From NCBI GenBank assembly GCA_025529335.1, contig JAMYHX010000019.1, forward strand, positions 1-64,000: a DNA stretch of 64,000 nt. Reading direction: 5' to 3'. Each line of letters begins with the position of its first letter. Position 1 is the stretch's first letter. The notes beneath the pieces are model-generated. The model saw nothing but the letters and a program-made list of their open reading frames with translations, was not told the origin of the DNA and did not search any database. This DNA comes from Rhizopus sp. PT2906. Taxonomy: Eukaryota > Mucoromycota > Mucoromycetes > Mucorales > Rhizopodaceae. This document shows positions 12,575 through 26,238 of the stretch, one piece after another. A program made the position numbers and the translations under genes.

Positions 12575-13992
12575 TTAAGCTTGGTGTAACAATAGATTCA
12601 CAAGACCTTCTATGCAGTAATACCTTGCTTCATGGAGCAATTCTTCTCTTCTATAGTCATTGTAATTAGTATAGAAGTAACTCACTTTGTTAGCTTACAC
12701 TGTGTCATCTTGTAGTATGACAGGTGATATCTTTTGAAACAGTTAGCATAGCCAAAACATATAGAGATCTGTTGTGTTACCCTTAAATCTCGAAGATAAT
12801 TCAGCACAAGCCGAAAATGAGTAGGATCGCGGTCAATAAAATAGGATCCATCTGATTCTACTGACAATTCATGTCTTCCAGAAAACATGACGGCTAATAA
12901 GCTTTTTGAATCTCTGCAAAGTGTGCTAAGCGATGTTTCGAATATACGCCCACCAACATTCAATCGGACCTGTCTTTATTATTATTTTGCTTAACAAATG
13001 ATGTTTATATCCTTTACCTTTTCATTCAATTGAACTTTTATTTCATTGGCTTGTTTTAATTGATGTGCCTTTTGCTCTTTTGCTTCATGAATGACTTGTT
13101 TACATTGTTCAATCAGATTTTCGTGCAGTTCCTGATATTTGGTATCCATCTTGGCTTGAAATTCAAACTTGATTTTATCCACCCTTGCATCAACCTCTTG
13201 TATTTTTCGAGTGCTGATACTATTTCCTTATATATTCCTAAAATTGAGCAATGAGTATATAGCTTTATACTATTGTACTGTATTCTATATACGCTTTCTC
13301 TCAATATCATACGACTCATTCAACAAGCAATACTGTGATTTATAGTCTATTGTAGAATATATAAATGCAAATGGATGCATATATGATCCTTTATGTACCT
13401 TTCCATTCTGCAGAACATTTTATATCCATCTTTTTCATAAAGTTATTGATAATTTCAACCTCTTGAGCTGTAGGTAAATGTCCATGCCGTATAATATCCT
13501 CGTCCAGAACATCTTCTGCTGCTGTAAACATGGACATATCATCTGCAGTCTTAATCTCTTGCTGAGAGTCATCAAAGTCACTATCATACTCCTGATAATG
13601 AAGGGAAGAGGATGAGTCTAATATAGACCGACGATACACTGCATAAGAAATTCATTAAAGTTATACACTAAAAAGCAAAAGTCATTACCAATATGGTTGT
13701 CGTTATAATCTTGGTATACAATTTCAGATAATGAAGGTTGATGGTGAAGTGGTGATCGATGTGTAGGTGGATAATAGTTACTATGACTATGGGGTCGCCA
13801 TGTTGGCGGTGGTTCAAATATATCTAGGTAGTACGTCTGCTCTCTTTCTTTAGGTGAGTATTGCTTATTAATGTCCCTTTTTCTCATTTGGTTACGCAAA
13901 CAGACAAATGAACAAAAGAAGAAGAAAGAAGAAAAACAAAAAAAAACTAACGTGTTTTTTGGGTCAAGCAGAGCATCAGTCCTAAGACTCAT
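12575..13992 (-). CDS. BTB/T1 (KCTD-like) domain protein with coiled coil
   Basis: Spliced from about seven or eight short exons. After a Met at 13992 come a disordered, Tyr/Pro-rich N-terminal part, an acidic stretch, and a long coiled coil (VDKIKFEFQAKMDTKYQELH and onward). The T1/BTB domain begins VRLNVGGRIFETSLSTL, continues through GSYFIDRDPTHFRLVLNYL, and ends REELLHEARYYCIEGLVNLL; these are standard KCTD landmarks. Joining the two BTB halves requires a 32-base micro-exon near 12690-12721 between two introns with good GTA...AG ends; without it the frame does not connect. KCTD proteins oligomerise and often serve as cullin-3 adaptors. The stop is at 12575-12577, beyond a read-through frame that stops at 12682. 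Confidence 0.8.
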
Positions 13993-16340
13993 CAGTTTTC
14001 AAGCGGAGTGAAACTCACAAGAAAATGCCATATAGGGTAATTTTGTGTGTACAGGCACTTTTTCAGGTCAAGTGGTCGGAAACAAAATCTTAAAGGGCGC
14101 TTTTTTTCTGTTGAAACTCTCCATGACGCTTCACACGTTTTGTGTGAGAGTGTTGTAGTAGTTATTTTACATCATACAAATAAGATAAAGTACAGCTTTT
14201 TTGAAGTCAATGAGAATTTAGTTTGTAGAATGGCAGAAGACTGTGATACTATACCTCCTAATCATGTCTATTTTTTAAGCTCATTGTCCAACAGATATTG
14301 TAAAAGCAGCTGAAAAAATGAAGAGAATAATACACAGCATAAACATTTTATATTGCTAAAGTATATGCTTCGATGTACAGTAATTATCTGTCTTTAACAG
14401 ATACAACTTTTCAATTAACACGCTTCATACTCATATTTTGCCCTCAAATTAATGCATAAGAAGCAGGCAATACTTCAAAACACAAGTAAGCAAATTCACG
14501 AAGCAGGGTTATGCTGTCGATGTTTTGCTCAAAGAGTTTTCCAGTAAATGGTAATTTTACATGATAGCAAAGACTATTACCACGCTGATACAGTATTGAT
14601 TTTTTTTTTTCAAAAAAGTCGATCAGCAGCAAGAAACAGTAAAGTCCCAGCTCTCTGTCACAGGTGACAAGGTCGACTTGAGGGTGTGTTGTATCTTTGC
14701 CGATAAAACTGACGATTTGAGCAATATTGAGTTTGCAAAGAACATTAACAAAGACAAGTATCACGCCAACCACCGAAAGGGTTTTGAGAGAGAGGCCAAA
14801 AGCTAGTGTCGATCAGCTGTATTAGAAGAAGGGAGATTTCTGTAAAACTCATGCTTTTGCTGGAGCGGTTAATGGGCTTTGGGAGAGAGTAATTATATCA
14901 AACCGTAACCATTTCATCATGATGGCGAATAATGATATAACCATGGAGTTCTGGAAGCGTTCAAAAAGCTCGCCATATGATGATAGTTATGATGGCCTCC
15001 TCCATCCAGCCTGAAGTAATGGACAAATATACAAGCTGAGTTCGTGGTTCTTGTTCTCACCGTCAATGGAAAAAGAAGAGGCAGGCCCATGGGAAATTGA
15101 AATCCTTCTACTTATCACCAGTGGATTAACAAAGCAATGGACGACGCTGTAGAGAAATTTCCACCATTTCACGATGGAGGGAAGGAAGGAGGGTATTCCA
15201 ACATTAGAGGAATTAATCGAGGTAGATGAATAATGCATTGTCTGGAGGATATGTGTATTTTGGTCAAGACATACATATAATTGGGGAGAGTCTGTGTACG
15301 TTGATAGAGGCTACGAAAGAGGAACTAGCCTGGTGAACCCAACAAGCAGAAATAAAGAATAGATATTCCCGATTAGGATACCCTTCAAGGATCTTGCAGA
15401 AACTGGACCCAAGAGTTTATACCAAAGCCTTGGATACAGGATAGGGAGGGCCGCATCCAGAGTAATGAAAACACCCAGATTTTGGATAAAAAAGAAAACG
15501 AACATTATGTCAATGTTCGGTAGCTGAAGGCGATTCTATTTGCGTTACAATCTTGTAATGAGTTGTATTTTTAGCTAGGAAGAGGAGAAGGGGCTAGGAC
15601 GCTGGATAGTATAACTTATAAAGGCAAGAGAGGGTAGTGCTAAGGGCTTGAAGATTGATATATAGAGAATAGGACTTATGAGGTAAGAGCGAGACGATTG
15701 GCGGTAGGTACAGATGAATAGAGAAAAGGGGACTAGGCGGATAGCCTATGTGCAATAAGAATAACGTGATGATTGACGAAAGCTTTTATTAAATAAAAAC
15801 AAATGAAAGTATTTATGTAAAATTAGAAGAAATGTAATGTGATAAAAAAAACAGCTTGAATTATTGAGATGCTAGCATCATGCATGAGTTTATAATGAAT
15901 CATGACACAAAAGCACAACTGGGAGATGAACCACCTGGATCCATTCTTCAGTTCCGTAAGGAGATGTGTCAAATATGAAAATATAGAGCAACAAGAGCCT
16001 ATTTTTTGATAGTGAAGATACAGAAGGAAGCCTTTTTTTGTATTCCCAACAGATCGTCAACACACTTAGGTGAAGATCTATTATATAAGGAATGCGTTCC
16101 GTCAATGAAAAGAACTCGATGGCATAATACTCAAAGATAATACATGGATGTGAATCTGAGAGCTTTGAAGAACGCTTGTAAGTTTGTATAGCACAGACTG
16201 ATATTAATATATGGCATGTCATTAATGAGAACTACCGAGGTTACATAGCGGTCATTACCTCAAACTGCTTCATAATGATACATATGAAGAAGTCATTAAG
16301 CTGTTGTTTCCTTGGATTATCAGAGATATAGAAAAGCGCA

Positions 16341-16465
16341 TGTATTTGATATTCGTTTTATTCATGATCAAGTTTAATGCTGGTTCATTCCATTAAAGGG
16401 AAAAGGTGCTTTAATCGAAAGTTTAATGCTTGAATCTATTTTTTTAGTTGAAATCCTTTTTCTTT
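16341..16465 (+). repeat. Diverged direct repeat, copy 1
   Basis: It shares an ordered series of blocks with 18740-18872: a TTTGATATT block, TTTATTCATGATCAAGTTT, a TTCATT block, AAAGGGAAAA, TAATCGAAAG, and a T-run followed by AG(T/C)TGAAA. Between the blocks the bases differ, so the copies are old. No open frame or terminal repeat was found, so the element type is unknown. Confidence 0.7.
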
Positions 16466-18739
16466 ATTATCAGCAAAATAGGTTTAAATACAACAAAGAC
16501 AGATTGCAGGTACATAATATTTATTGACTAACTTTGGTGTACATGAGTATTCAGCTTGACTTGAGGCAGTTTGTAGGATATAGATTACTTTTTGGCACAG
16601 GCTTGTTTGTATTGACCATAGTGATGATTTGTTCTTTAAGCTTCAGAAAGTGAGACAAATGCTTACTGTTTTGAGACCAGAGCCAACTCTAAGCAGTCTC
16701 CAGTTCTTCCATTTCGTGATTGTATTCATAAGATTTCATTGTCTACTTCTTTGATTGATCTACTCAAAAGCAACCTGTTAGTATTTTACAATCACATTTA
16801 TATTTTCAAGATCAAGCCTTGCTTTAAGTCATAGGTTCATCTATTTGTTGTTATCCAAGAGTACAGCTGAGCTTTGGTCCCTTTTCCTGCAGTGTACTGA
16901 CAATAGGGCGCGGTCATGTAAACCCTTTAGGAGGATAAGATTCATCAGCTATATGGGAATTGTGTAACAGCATACTAGAGTTGCGTAGACAATCCAGAAG
17001 ACCATAATTGATCTGTACTAGTGAAAGTCCATGAACGACTGCTCAGTGCATGTGTTTGACCCTGTAGAAGACCCAATCAAATCCCCCTAAAGTGAATCCA
17101 TGAACCGTACACGAGACTAGCGTAGATAATCGGAAAGGCTACTGGCCCATGATAGATGAGCATCCATGAGCAACACGTTTGTTCAGTCATCAAGTGTATT
17201 TGAGTGTTTGATTATTTGAGCGTTGGATGCATTGATAAGCAGTAGCAATCATTTTTTGAGCATTAGGGAATAGCAGAAATTTCTTTAAGGCTACACCCCA
17301 TGAGAGGCCATTATGATAGAGTAAGATGCATCAGGAACCATGAAACAGAGCCAGTAAAAGCGTATTTCTAAACGATGACATTAATTATATGTACTTTGAG
17401 ATCACCCAAACGCAGTTATACCTTTTCAATATAGGGAATAATAGAATAATAAAAGCATAGAAGAATATTTAAAAGAGATAAAGAATGACGAAAAAGGGAA
17501 AAAAGAATGATGGTCTCTTTTATAGTTTTTTGTTGACATGAATCAAGCCATTTAGGCTGAAAATAAATGACTCATTCCTTCTTTCTCCAATAATGTATGA
17601 ATAAATAAATAACTCATTTTCTATCTTATCCATATTAGAACATATCCGAACGTTCTTCCTGTTTTAAGTTTATATTTCACATCTCCTTTTTTTTTTTCTG
17701 ATGCCGCTTGTTTACATAGAGTTGACCTCACACACACATATAATTTTTTATTATGATTGCTTCACTTTTCTTATTTTCAATAGGCGCTTTTCTATTTTTC
17801 TAGTCGTTTTCTTTAAGAATGAATAAAAAATATAAGGTAAGAAATAAATATACGGGGGGAAGGTTTGAGAGGGGAACGGCAGCTGATAGTAAACAAAAAA
17901 TAAGCTTTTCTCAAAGAGCACTAGACTGCCAATTCTGTGAAACACACGAAGCTGATTCCATTACAGTTGTTATTTGCCAAATCAAAAGAAGTCAATCATG
18001 ATTGATTTGTTTGGTTAGTCACTCTGTTTGTCTCATAAAAGAAAAAATGAATTTTTTTTTTGCTAAAAAGAGCCAAAACCAAATTGTCCTAACCTCCATG
18101 TAGAAAAACCTGTTTATCAAGCATAAACATAGATGATTGAGTTGTTAGCTTAGGAAAACATAAGAATGTGTAATGTTTATATTTTTATTTTTATTTTTAG
18201 TGCACATGAAAAAAAAGTAAAAGATAAAATGTTATCCTCTATTCCCTTTTGCTATATCCTCATCTTTTTCCCTTCTGCTTGTGGAATGTAGATCGACATT
18301 AGTGACGTCTGTGATTGTGATAGATTTAATTACTATATGTTCATTTTTATAGTAAAGCAATGGATCTTCCAAGTCTGCATAAACTATTTCAAATGGCGCT
18401 CGAAACAAGATGGGTTACTAAGGTACGCGGCATACTTTATATAATCCCTTATTGTCATAGATGCTCATGTATCATGTCTGAGAGGTATTATTAAATATGT
18501 GATTGATTGAGTGATGAGAAAGGGTGTTTTATAATCATGAAAAAGAATATGAGTACATGGATGTCAAAAGGATAAAAAATAAGCCTTATATGGAACAAAA
18601 TAGTAGAGAGGAACAATGTGATGGCGGAGCGGTTCACTACTGTAATAACGAATGTTGTCGTTTGGTTGATCAAGTGTAGCCTTTACTTTGTCAACCCCCT
18701 ATAGTTAATATTGTCAAGGATACTTATAAACACAACAGT

Positions 18740-18872
18740 GTATGCATTTGATATTTGCTTTATTCATGATCAAGTTTGAGGTTGATTCATTTTATAAAAG
18801 GGAAAATGGGTTCTAATCGAAAGCTCAACCTCACTTGTTTTATTTTTTTTTAGCTGAAAACTTTTTTCTGAT
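18740..18872 (+). repeat. Diverged direct repeat, copy 2
   Basis: Second copy of the 16341-16465 unit in the same orientation, about 2.4 kb downstream. This copy also holds an internal inverted pair (GAGGTTGA and, about 45 bases on, TCAACCTC) that the first copy lacks in complementary form. Confidence 0.7.
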
Positions 18873-19600
18873 TTGGTCGACGAAATAAGCTCGTGCTCAG
18901 TTGCCACCTTGGACCAAAATTATTTTCAATTTGGCTGGATCATTCTATGACTACCCGTGTTTAACCGTACTAAAAGTTGGTGCCTTGGCTGGCATCACAG
19001 TGATAAACTCAGCTATCCACATGTAGGCGATCATCATACACACACGGCCGCTTGAGTCTTTCTTTTTTATATTGATGATCCGGTTTCCTTTTACCTGAAC
19101 AAGCTCTCATATAAGTTCTGTTTCATCGTCTGGTTCTCGTCTTGACAAAGACTCATATAATTCATATAATCCAGAAATTCATCATGACAATACTCAAGAT
19201 TCTTTTTCCCTCCCCTCAGTTTGTCCTGGCTCTTCGAACAGGTCCAGGCGGTTGGTTTTAGTCTACAGACTCCGCATCCATAAGCTCTTTAGATTTCTTT
19301 TTGTGCTCTCAATAGACAAAAGTAAACATATTTCTCTTTTTAATGAACCCTTGTCTTTTAACAATAAACAAAAGCCATAAATGAAAGTCAGGAAGTTCGC
19401 TTGTTAGTATCCCCCCTTTTTTTTTACTTTCTAGTAAAATACAGTTGAATGAAAGGTTAACAAGAAAATAGTAGCAAATGCTGATAAGCGTTGGGTTTGC
19501 GAGTAATGTAAAAACAATGAGATTTTATTACATAATAGCAATGTATCATGATGATTTATTGTTTTATGTTTACAAATAAAATGCATAGTTTGTATATTTA

Positions 19601-19643
19601 TTATGGCGACTATCGAAAAAAGAATAATATTAACAAATCAGAC

Positions 19644-19689
<46 letters not shown>

Positions 19690-22590
19690 TCACAATATTC
19701 TGCGTATTGCTCATAAATGTCCACTCCCAAGAATCTGCTTAAGGAAGTCCTGGGCGTCAAGTTTGGATCTACTATCGGTTGTCTTTCTCTGGATATGGTT
19801 GTAGGTCTCCTTGGACTGAGTGCGCTCACTAAGAAGCCACCGGCGCGTTTGATTGTAGGCTTTCCATTGACCATAGATCTATTCACTCTTTCAATTGCCA
19901 TCCTCGTCGATTCTCCTATATGATCTCTTGTATTTTCTGCAGAGTATTCAATGGATTTCTTTAACATGTCTTCAAACGTGTTTGGTTTTTTCCTCTTTGC
20001 TTCTTTCTCTTCTTTTTCCTTTTGCAGCATTTCTGCAAGAGATCTCTTCTTTGATTCTTTTTTTGGCTTCTTTTCTGTCTCATCTAAGAGTATAATGCTT
20101 AGTATAGTGTATACGCCTTTCTTTCTGGTTTTATTACTTTTTGTCTCTACTCCAAGGTTAACAAATTTTGCAACACTATCCACATACATCTCCATCCATT
20201 CATCATGATATTCTTCACGCAGATGCTTCATGAGATCAGTTAGGTCGTCCTTAAACCTATAAATATGTATATGAATAATTGGTTATGGATGTTAATTGAG
20301 GATAATACCATCTTTCTAGCATAAAAAAAAAGTTGAGCTCATACTGATCCACTTCATCAATAACATCATCAATCTTTGATACTACATCAAGAAGAGACGT
20401 TTCACTAAAAGTGATGGCGAAATGGGAACGAGCGTGCTCTGTTAATTCTCTCTGTAGGCGTTTGTTCTTTTCACTATTTGATAATGGACTTGTCATCGCC
20501 AATTTTGCCATAAAGCAGTAAATGATTGTTTGAAGTCGAAAACTAAAAAAAGAATAAGTTAGTCTTGAATTTTCATTTTGTCGGTCTATTACACATACTC
20601 TGTAAGGCGTAGTAATCGTAACATCTTTTCATCAAATCTTGGTTCTTCACTTATCTCTCTGACCCGTTCCCACCATTCGTAGAGATATCTTTGTTCTTTT
20701 GATAATGAAGGAGAGTATTCTAATTGTTTACCGTTCATGATGTCAACAGCATGTCTTGTTTCGATATGATCTGAATCTCTTGCCACAGTTCTCATTGCTT
20801 CAATTATTTCTTCATGAGTAAATCCTCTTACTTTTATGATGTTCTCAATAAGTTCATGAATTATGCGAATAAAGAGCTCAAACACTTTCTAAAAATACGG
20901 AACAAATCAATAAGTTGGCTCACACTTTGTCTATCTGGCTTACCGTCCTCTCAAATAGTGTTTCCAAGTATAGGTCATAGAGCATTCTTTTAAATTCTGG
21001 TATAGTCTTTGGCAGATTGATAGTTAATTCTTCTTCTTCATTTTGGTCATCAGGTTTTTGTTTCATCTGATTGGAATCAACACTGCGTTTAGTTTCTTCT
21101 TCTTTTTGGATATGCATCATCATCAAGTGCTTTAATTTTTCACTGGGCTCAAGCTTGAGCGGCACCTTTTTCTTGATCGATGACTTGCTAGTGTTTGGTA
21201 TTTGTTCGCCTGAAACAGAGGATATAGACGGCATGAAACAGGTTATAGGTTCAGAGGGTACAGCGAGAATTGGCTTTGGAGCAGGAACGGTTGAGATATT
21301 TAGAAAGCGCATGACGGCGGTGTTCCTGGTATATGGTATAATCGCTACAATGATTGGGCTGGTATACGTATCATCGACTGGAACCAGTTCAGCTATTCCG
21401 ATTTTACCAGTTGAGTGAATGATTTGAAGGATTTCTGTAAAGCAATCAAGATGGCTATTGTCTGTATCGGGCACCAATAAAAGGTCACTGTTTAATTCAT
21501 CATCTTTTGAGTGCGTTAACCAGGACACCTTGAACTGGGATCGTGAGATAGCTGGATGCATTCTTACGTGTGAATATGGTGTTAGGTTGCGAAAGCTTTG
21601 GGTATCATGTGTCGTGTTGAATGGGTAAAGTAAAAAATGTCCAATATATCGATTCTTCACAGTTCGTGCTGGTCCTCTCCACAGATTAAAACAATGATCA
21701 TGGAAGACAGAGCTCATCTCCAGAAGAAACAGTATGTCTGGCTCATCATCTCGCTTATCTTCTGGTGGTTGTTCTTGTTGTTGTTCTGTTGTCAATAACT
21801 GAAAATTCATTGGACTTAGTAGTGCCTCAAGTTCTTGATGATAATGAGAGCTGAATTTGTTATAATCTTGAATCAGTGAATTGAATAGAACATATCTTCC
21901 ACCAAACTTTTGCAGACAAAGTTGAAATCCACGACCAAGTAGATTATCAAACATTTTTTGCTTCAGCTTGTGTCTGTCAAACTTTACATCTGCGTCAATT
22001 ATGCTAAATGATATTCTATTCGCTTCGAAATTTGCAGAAAATTCATCAATGAAATCTTTCTTTATAGACAGAAATATATCTGCTGCACCATGTAGTGAGC
22101 CCATCAGGCCAGGTTGCTCAGGCTGCTGGAATAAAGAGAAAGAGTTCAAACTAGACAGGGAGTTAGGTAGTGACATGATGGCGAATATGTAGTTTTTTGA
22201 TTTTCTGTTTTGGGAGCTTGCTGTATTATCCCATGATAGGCTTTGAAGCACTGACCTGATGGCTTCTTTCATGCGCTCATATGGTCTTTGTGATTCACTA
22301 GCTTCAGCGGTATAGCCAGGGTATCGTTTGTATTCTTCAGTTAGATAATCTTTTAACTCAGGGAGCTTATTAAAGCTATGAAGTTGGATATTCATACGGT
22401 CAGTTAATGTGGTCAGTGAGCTAAAAAAGGCAAAGCTCCAAAACAGTGAGGAAGACACCAGTTGAATGTTGTAGTAGAAGATTATTCTTTCCATAGCCAT
22501 TTTGAGTTGATCCATGGTGAAATTATCTTTCATAAAGCTTTGAATGTCAATTAGAAAGATGACATTTGAGGATTCAGTCATTGGATTCAT
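19601..22590 (-). CDS. Treslin/Sld3-like DNA replication initiation protein (tentative)
   Basis: A large first exon (about 20930-22590) begins MNPMTESSNVIFLIDIQSF. It looks like the VWA-like N-terminal region of Treslin/MTBP proteins (NVIFLIDIQ). It is followed by a mixed alpha/beta region and a basic helical part with KLKHLMMMHIQKEEETKR. Later exons hold a helical domain (SETSLLDVVSKIDDVIDEVD) that could be the Sld3/Treslin domain, then a Lys-rich tail with SP/TP sites (SALSPRR, NLTPRTS) of the kind CDK phosphorylates in Sld3. The main frame runs into an A-tract, but a 79-base intron (19610-19688), which contains 41 consecutive Ts on the plus strand, joins to a final exon of just two codons and a stop at 19601. 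The family call is by architecture, not by strong motifs. Confidence 0.5.
19646..19686. repeat. 41-base poly-T tract inside an intron
   Basis: An uninterrupted run of T on the plus strand, a poly-A directly after the GT donor of the last intron of the minus-strand gene. Such a long homopolymer is likely to vary in length and to be hard to sequence. Confidence 0.95.
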
Positions 22591-22907
22591 TTTTAGATAA
22601 AAGAATAAAGAAACAAAAAAAAAACGCCAAAAAAAGAACGTTTAAATGATGCTTGTTTTCACGCGTGATCACACAGTCACATAGTCTCTTTCTCTCTCTC
22701 TCTCTCTCTCTTTTACATCTATGGATAGTGGCTATATCAACATATCTTTTTATTTTCTCATAATAAATGCTTGTTTTTATGTAGAATGTGATAAAAATAC
22801 ACTTGTAGTTGCATAAGGAGTGCTTCAGCATTAAATACATATTACCTGTGTTTTTTAAATACGTGTTATTATTTTTTTTTTCTTTCTTCTTTTCAATTAA
22901 TTCATCA
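22591..22907. promoter_or_regulatory. Shared divergent promoter region with a CT repeat
   Basis: The 317 bases between the starts of the Treslin-like gene (minus) and CUL4 (plus). It holds a CT microsatellite near 22687-22714 and several A/T runs. Divergent placement suggests a shared regulatory region; no specific factor site is clear. Confidence 0.5.
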
Positions 22908-25775
22908 ATGAACTTTGAAGAAGAGCATAATTCCAAACGTCCTCGACTGGACAATGTCATTTCGCAGCTTCCATTTAGCAATATCTTGACAACATCTACT
23001 GGACACATGAAGAACCATCCAACATTATCTGACCGAACAATAACAGTGCATAACCTGAAACGTAAATGATTGAAATATATGAAAAACTAGTCTATTGACA
23101 TCAGAACATAGTTCACAAACCTCAACTGTCTACTGAATACGAGCATAATGCATGGAACTCTCTAAAACAGGCGATCAAGGCGATCAAGCGTCAAGAGTGT
23201 CCACAGGAAAGTCTTGAGATCTTGTATCAAGTAAGAATAATCATATACTTGCAACACACATGCACACAACTTATTCTTTAGTCCTGTGAGTGTCTATGTC
23301 AATATGATAAAGCTCAGGAGCTATACGATTTACTTCATATGGAATGTCTTGAGCTTGTACAGAATCAATGTCACGAATTAAGTCGGTATGTGGGACCTTA
23401 TATAAAACAAATGAGAGAAAGGGGTTATTGAACTAGTTGAAAAAGAAATCTTGATAGCGATGAACATGATTATCTAAACAAGATCAACACAATATGGAGA
23501 AATTACTGTGATCAAGTGGTAATGAGGACATATCATTTCATTGTAACCATCTTACATATCCTACGCTAGTCTCAAATCAAAAGTCTCTTTCTCTATCTCG
23601 ATCGCACTTTCTCATTAAATGCAAAGGGAGGTTCTATCTGGGCCATGTCTATGGATCTGCTCCGATCTAGCTTTTTAGAGCATGAACAGATACGACAAAA
23701 GATGCTTTCAAGTATATTGGAATTGATTCGAATGGAAAGAATGTCTGAGGAAATTGATGTACCTCTGTTGCAGTCTATTATTCGCATGCTACTTGATCTA
23801 AACCTGTATCATACCGAGTTCGAACCAGGATTACTTGTGGCGACTAGAGAGTTTTATAAGGCTGAAGGTGATAGTCTGATTAGTTCACAGCCAATGGGTG
23901 ACTATCTCAATCATGTATCTACCCGGGTTCATCAGGAGTCAATTCTAAGAGTGAAGCGATACTTTGATAAATCGACAAAGGCACCCTTACAAGCAATCGT
24001 AGAAGAAGAATTGCTGACGAAACGAGTGACAGACATTTTGAATAGATGTAAACTCCCCCCTTTATTGATATAAAAAGCTATATATATATATATATATATA
24101 TATGCTGATATTATATATAGGCTTCAGTTACTTTCATGAAAACTATCTGGTCGACGAACTATCCTTGCTATACAGACTTTTAAAAAAAGTGGGACAGTTG
24201 GACATATGTGCCAAATACTTTATAAATTATGTCAAGGTAACTCATAGAGCTCATTCACTGCTGGCAGATGACTAAATGCGGTATTTTATATAAAGACAAA
24301 GGGTTCTTCTATACTCTGTGATCGATTACCAGTACAAGAAAAGATGAACATTTTATCTACATTCAAGAAAAAGAATGAATACATAGTTGATCACAGTTTT
24401 GAAGGCGATAAACGATTTGTAGATGGATTGAAAGATGGTACTGGATACTTTATTAATCTCAAGGAAAACAACGTTGTTCGATTATTAGCCAAGCACGTCG
24501 ATAACGTGTTGAAAAGCGAGAAATTTGATGAAAAGCAGTTGGATCAATGCATCTTTGTCTTTCATCATCTCCAAAGTAAGGATGTGTTCGAGGCTTTATA
24601 CAAGAAAGATCTTGCAAAACGACTGTTACTGGATACAACCAATAAGAGTGGGGAAAAGGTGATGCTTGCCAAGATGAAAAAAGAGTGTGGAGCTGCGTAT
24701 ACAAGTAAGTTGGAAGGAATGATTCGAGATATAAAACAGTCAAACGAGATGATGCAAGAATTCAACGTAAGTTTTTATAAATACTCATTAAAAAAGCAAT
24801 GTAATGAATGGTCCTTTAGGAAACGGTTCAGCTGCATATACCCTTACAGTTAAATGTCAATGTGTTAACACATGGGTTCTGGCCATCGTATACGTCTGTT
24901 AAGGTGAATCTGCCACACCATTTACAACAAATAGAGGATATCTATACAGAGTTTTATATGCAAAAGTATCCAAGGAGAAGATTGACGTGGCAAAACCCAC
25001 TGGGTGTATGCGAGGTGCATGCAAATTATCCAAAGGTATGATGTATATATGCATACATAAAAGAAAGACACATTAACCATATCTATCAGGGGTCCAAACG
25101 TATCACCCTGACATTATTACAAACAGTTGTCTTGCTCTTATTTAATGATAAAACGCGTCATTATTTATCATTCACAGATATTTTGTCATCTACATCGTTA
25201 GGTAATCCATATATACGCACAGAGAGACGATGATCTTTATATAAACATAAACGAACTCTAGATGAACTTGAACTTAGACGTGTACTGACATCACTCTTAT
25301 GGAATGAATACCCTCTACTTCGAAAAGAACCTATAGATCAAGAAATCAAACCAACTGATCTGTTCTATTTTAATGATAACTTCACTTGTTCTAGCGATAG
25401 TCTTAAAATGACCACAGCAACCTTGAATGAGGTCATCGAAAAAGACGCGGAATTAGACAAGACAGTCTTGTTGAGTAGAGAACAACAGATAGATGCAGTA
25501 ATTGTAAGGATCATGAAATCAAAGAAACAACTCGGCCATGGCTTATTATTAAGCGAAGTAACACGCCAAGTTAGATTTCCGGTTACTGTAAGTTTGAACA
25601 GAATAATCGTTACTGTTACTGATTTGTGTTGCATAGTCACAAGATATCAAGAAGCGTATAGAAGTGCTCATAGACAAGTAAGTCACGATTTGTTAAGATG
25701 GTATCTTATATTCTATTCTTTAGGGAATACTTGGAACGTAATACAACTGATAACAGCTATACTTACTTGACATAG
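22908..25775 (+). CDS. CUL4: Cullin-4, scaffold of CRL4 ubiquitin ligases
   Basis: About eleven short-intron exons. The start is the ATG at 22908 (MNFEEEHNSKRPRLDNVISQ). The spliced protein follows the CUL4 order closely: TITVHNLKRKPQLSTEYEHN (like VIKNFKDKPKLP in animals), a middle helical repeat region with TRVHQESILRVKRYFD, the cullin homology segment SKDVFEALYKKDLAKRLLL, ECGAAYTSKLEGMIRDI, and a C-terminal winged helix AVIVRIMKSKKQLGHGLL with the neddylation Lys context IVRIMK. It ends ...NSYTYLT at TAG 25773, matching the YNYIA-type cullin end; a raw frame in this stretch stops at 25770 only because it reads through introns. CUL4 works with DDB1 and DCAF receptors in nuclear and cytoplasmic protein degradation. 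Confidence 0.9.
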
Positions 25776-26238
25776 CCTCTTTATTCATTAGCCTTTTAGT
25801 TATCAAAGATTAAATCATTACATTGTATGAATCTTAAAATAAATGGTTTTAATTGGGTGTTCAGACATTAAGTTTGGGTGAATGAAAATCCATTTTTAGT
25901 ACTAGTTACCGTTTTTAGGCAAACAATCATTTGGGTTCAGATGATTTGCTTACCTTTTTTGGACGATTACTGAAAGACGTCAAGGAGATTGTTAAAATAT
26001 AATGTAATGCTTTGGAATTGTACAAAAAGCTCTTTATGAAAACTCAAATACGTGTATTTTATGCTTAATATCTTGGCGAGTACAGTGTTTCTTTACATCA
26101 GCATTAGTTTTGTAACATTAATTGCCGATAAAACGACAGCAGATTGGCGTCACTGGTGCTTTGTTCGACAAGTTGGAGCAAAGAGAAAAAACATTAGACA
26201 TTAAGGATTTTGGGAAAGGCGTATCATGAGTGCCAAGG

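Larger units (their letters stand above)
13993..19600. other. Long gene-poor stretch
   Basis: About 5.6 kb without a supported gene. It contains short, drifting open frames on the minus strand (for example 15311-15505 and 15890-16222) with no recognised domain, several A/T runs, and a diverged repeat pair listed separately. An 18362-18420 plus-strand piece with a GTACGC donor could be an exon remnant. No tRNA-type box B sequence was noticed on reading. The stretch may be decayed transposon DNA. Confidence 0.5.

Noticed and set aside
14047..14313. 88-codon plus-strand open frame
   Set aside because: No domain, poor context, and composition like the surrounding non-coding DNA.
15311..16222. 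Minus-strand frames as LINE fragments
   Set aside because: No zinc-binding Cys/His block or reverse-transcriptase motif could be read, unlike the fragments at 31.6 and 54.6 kb.
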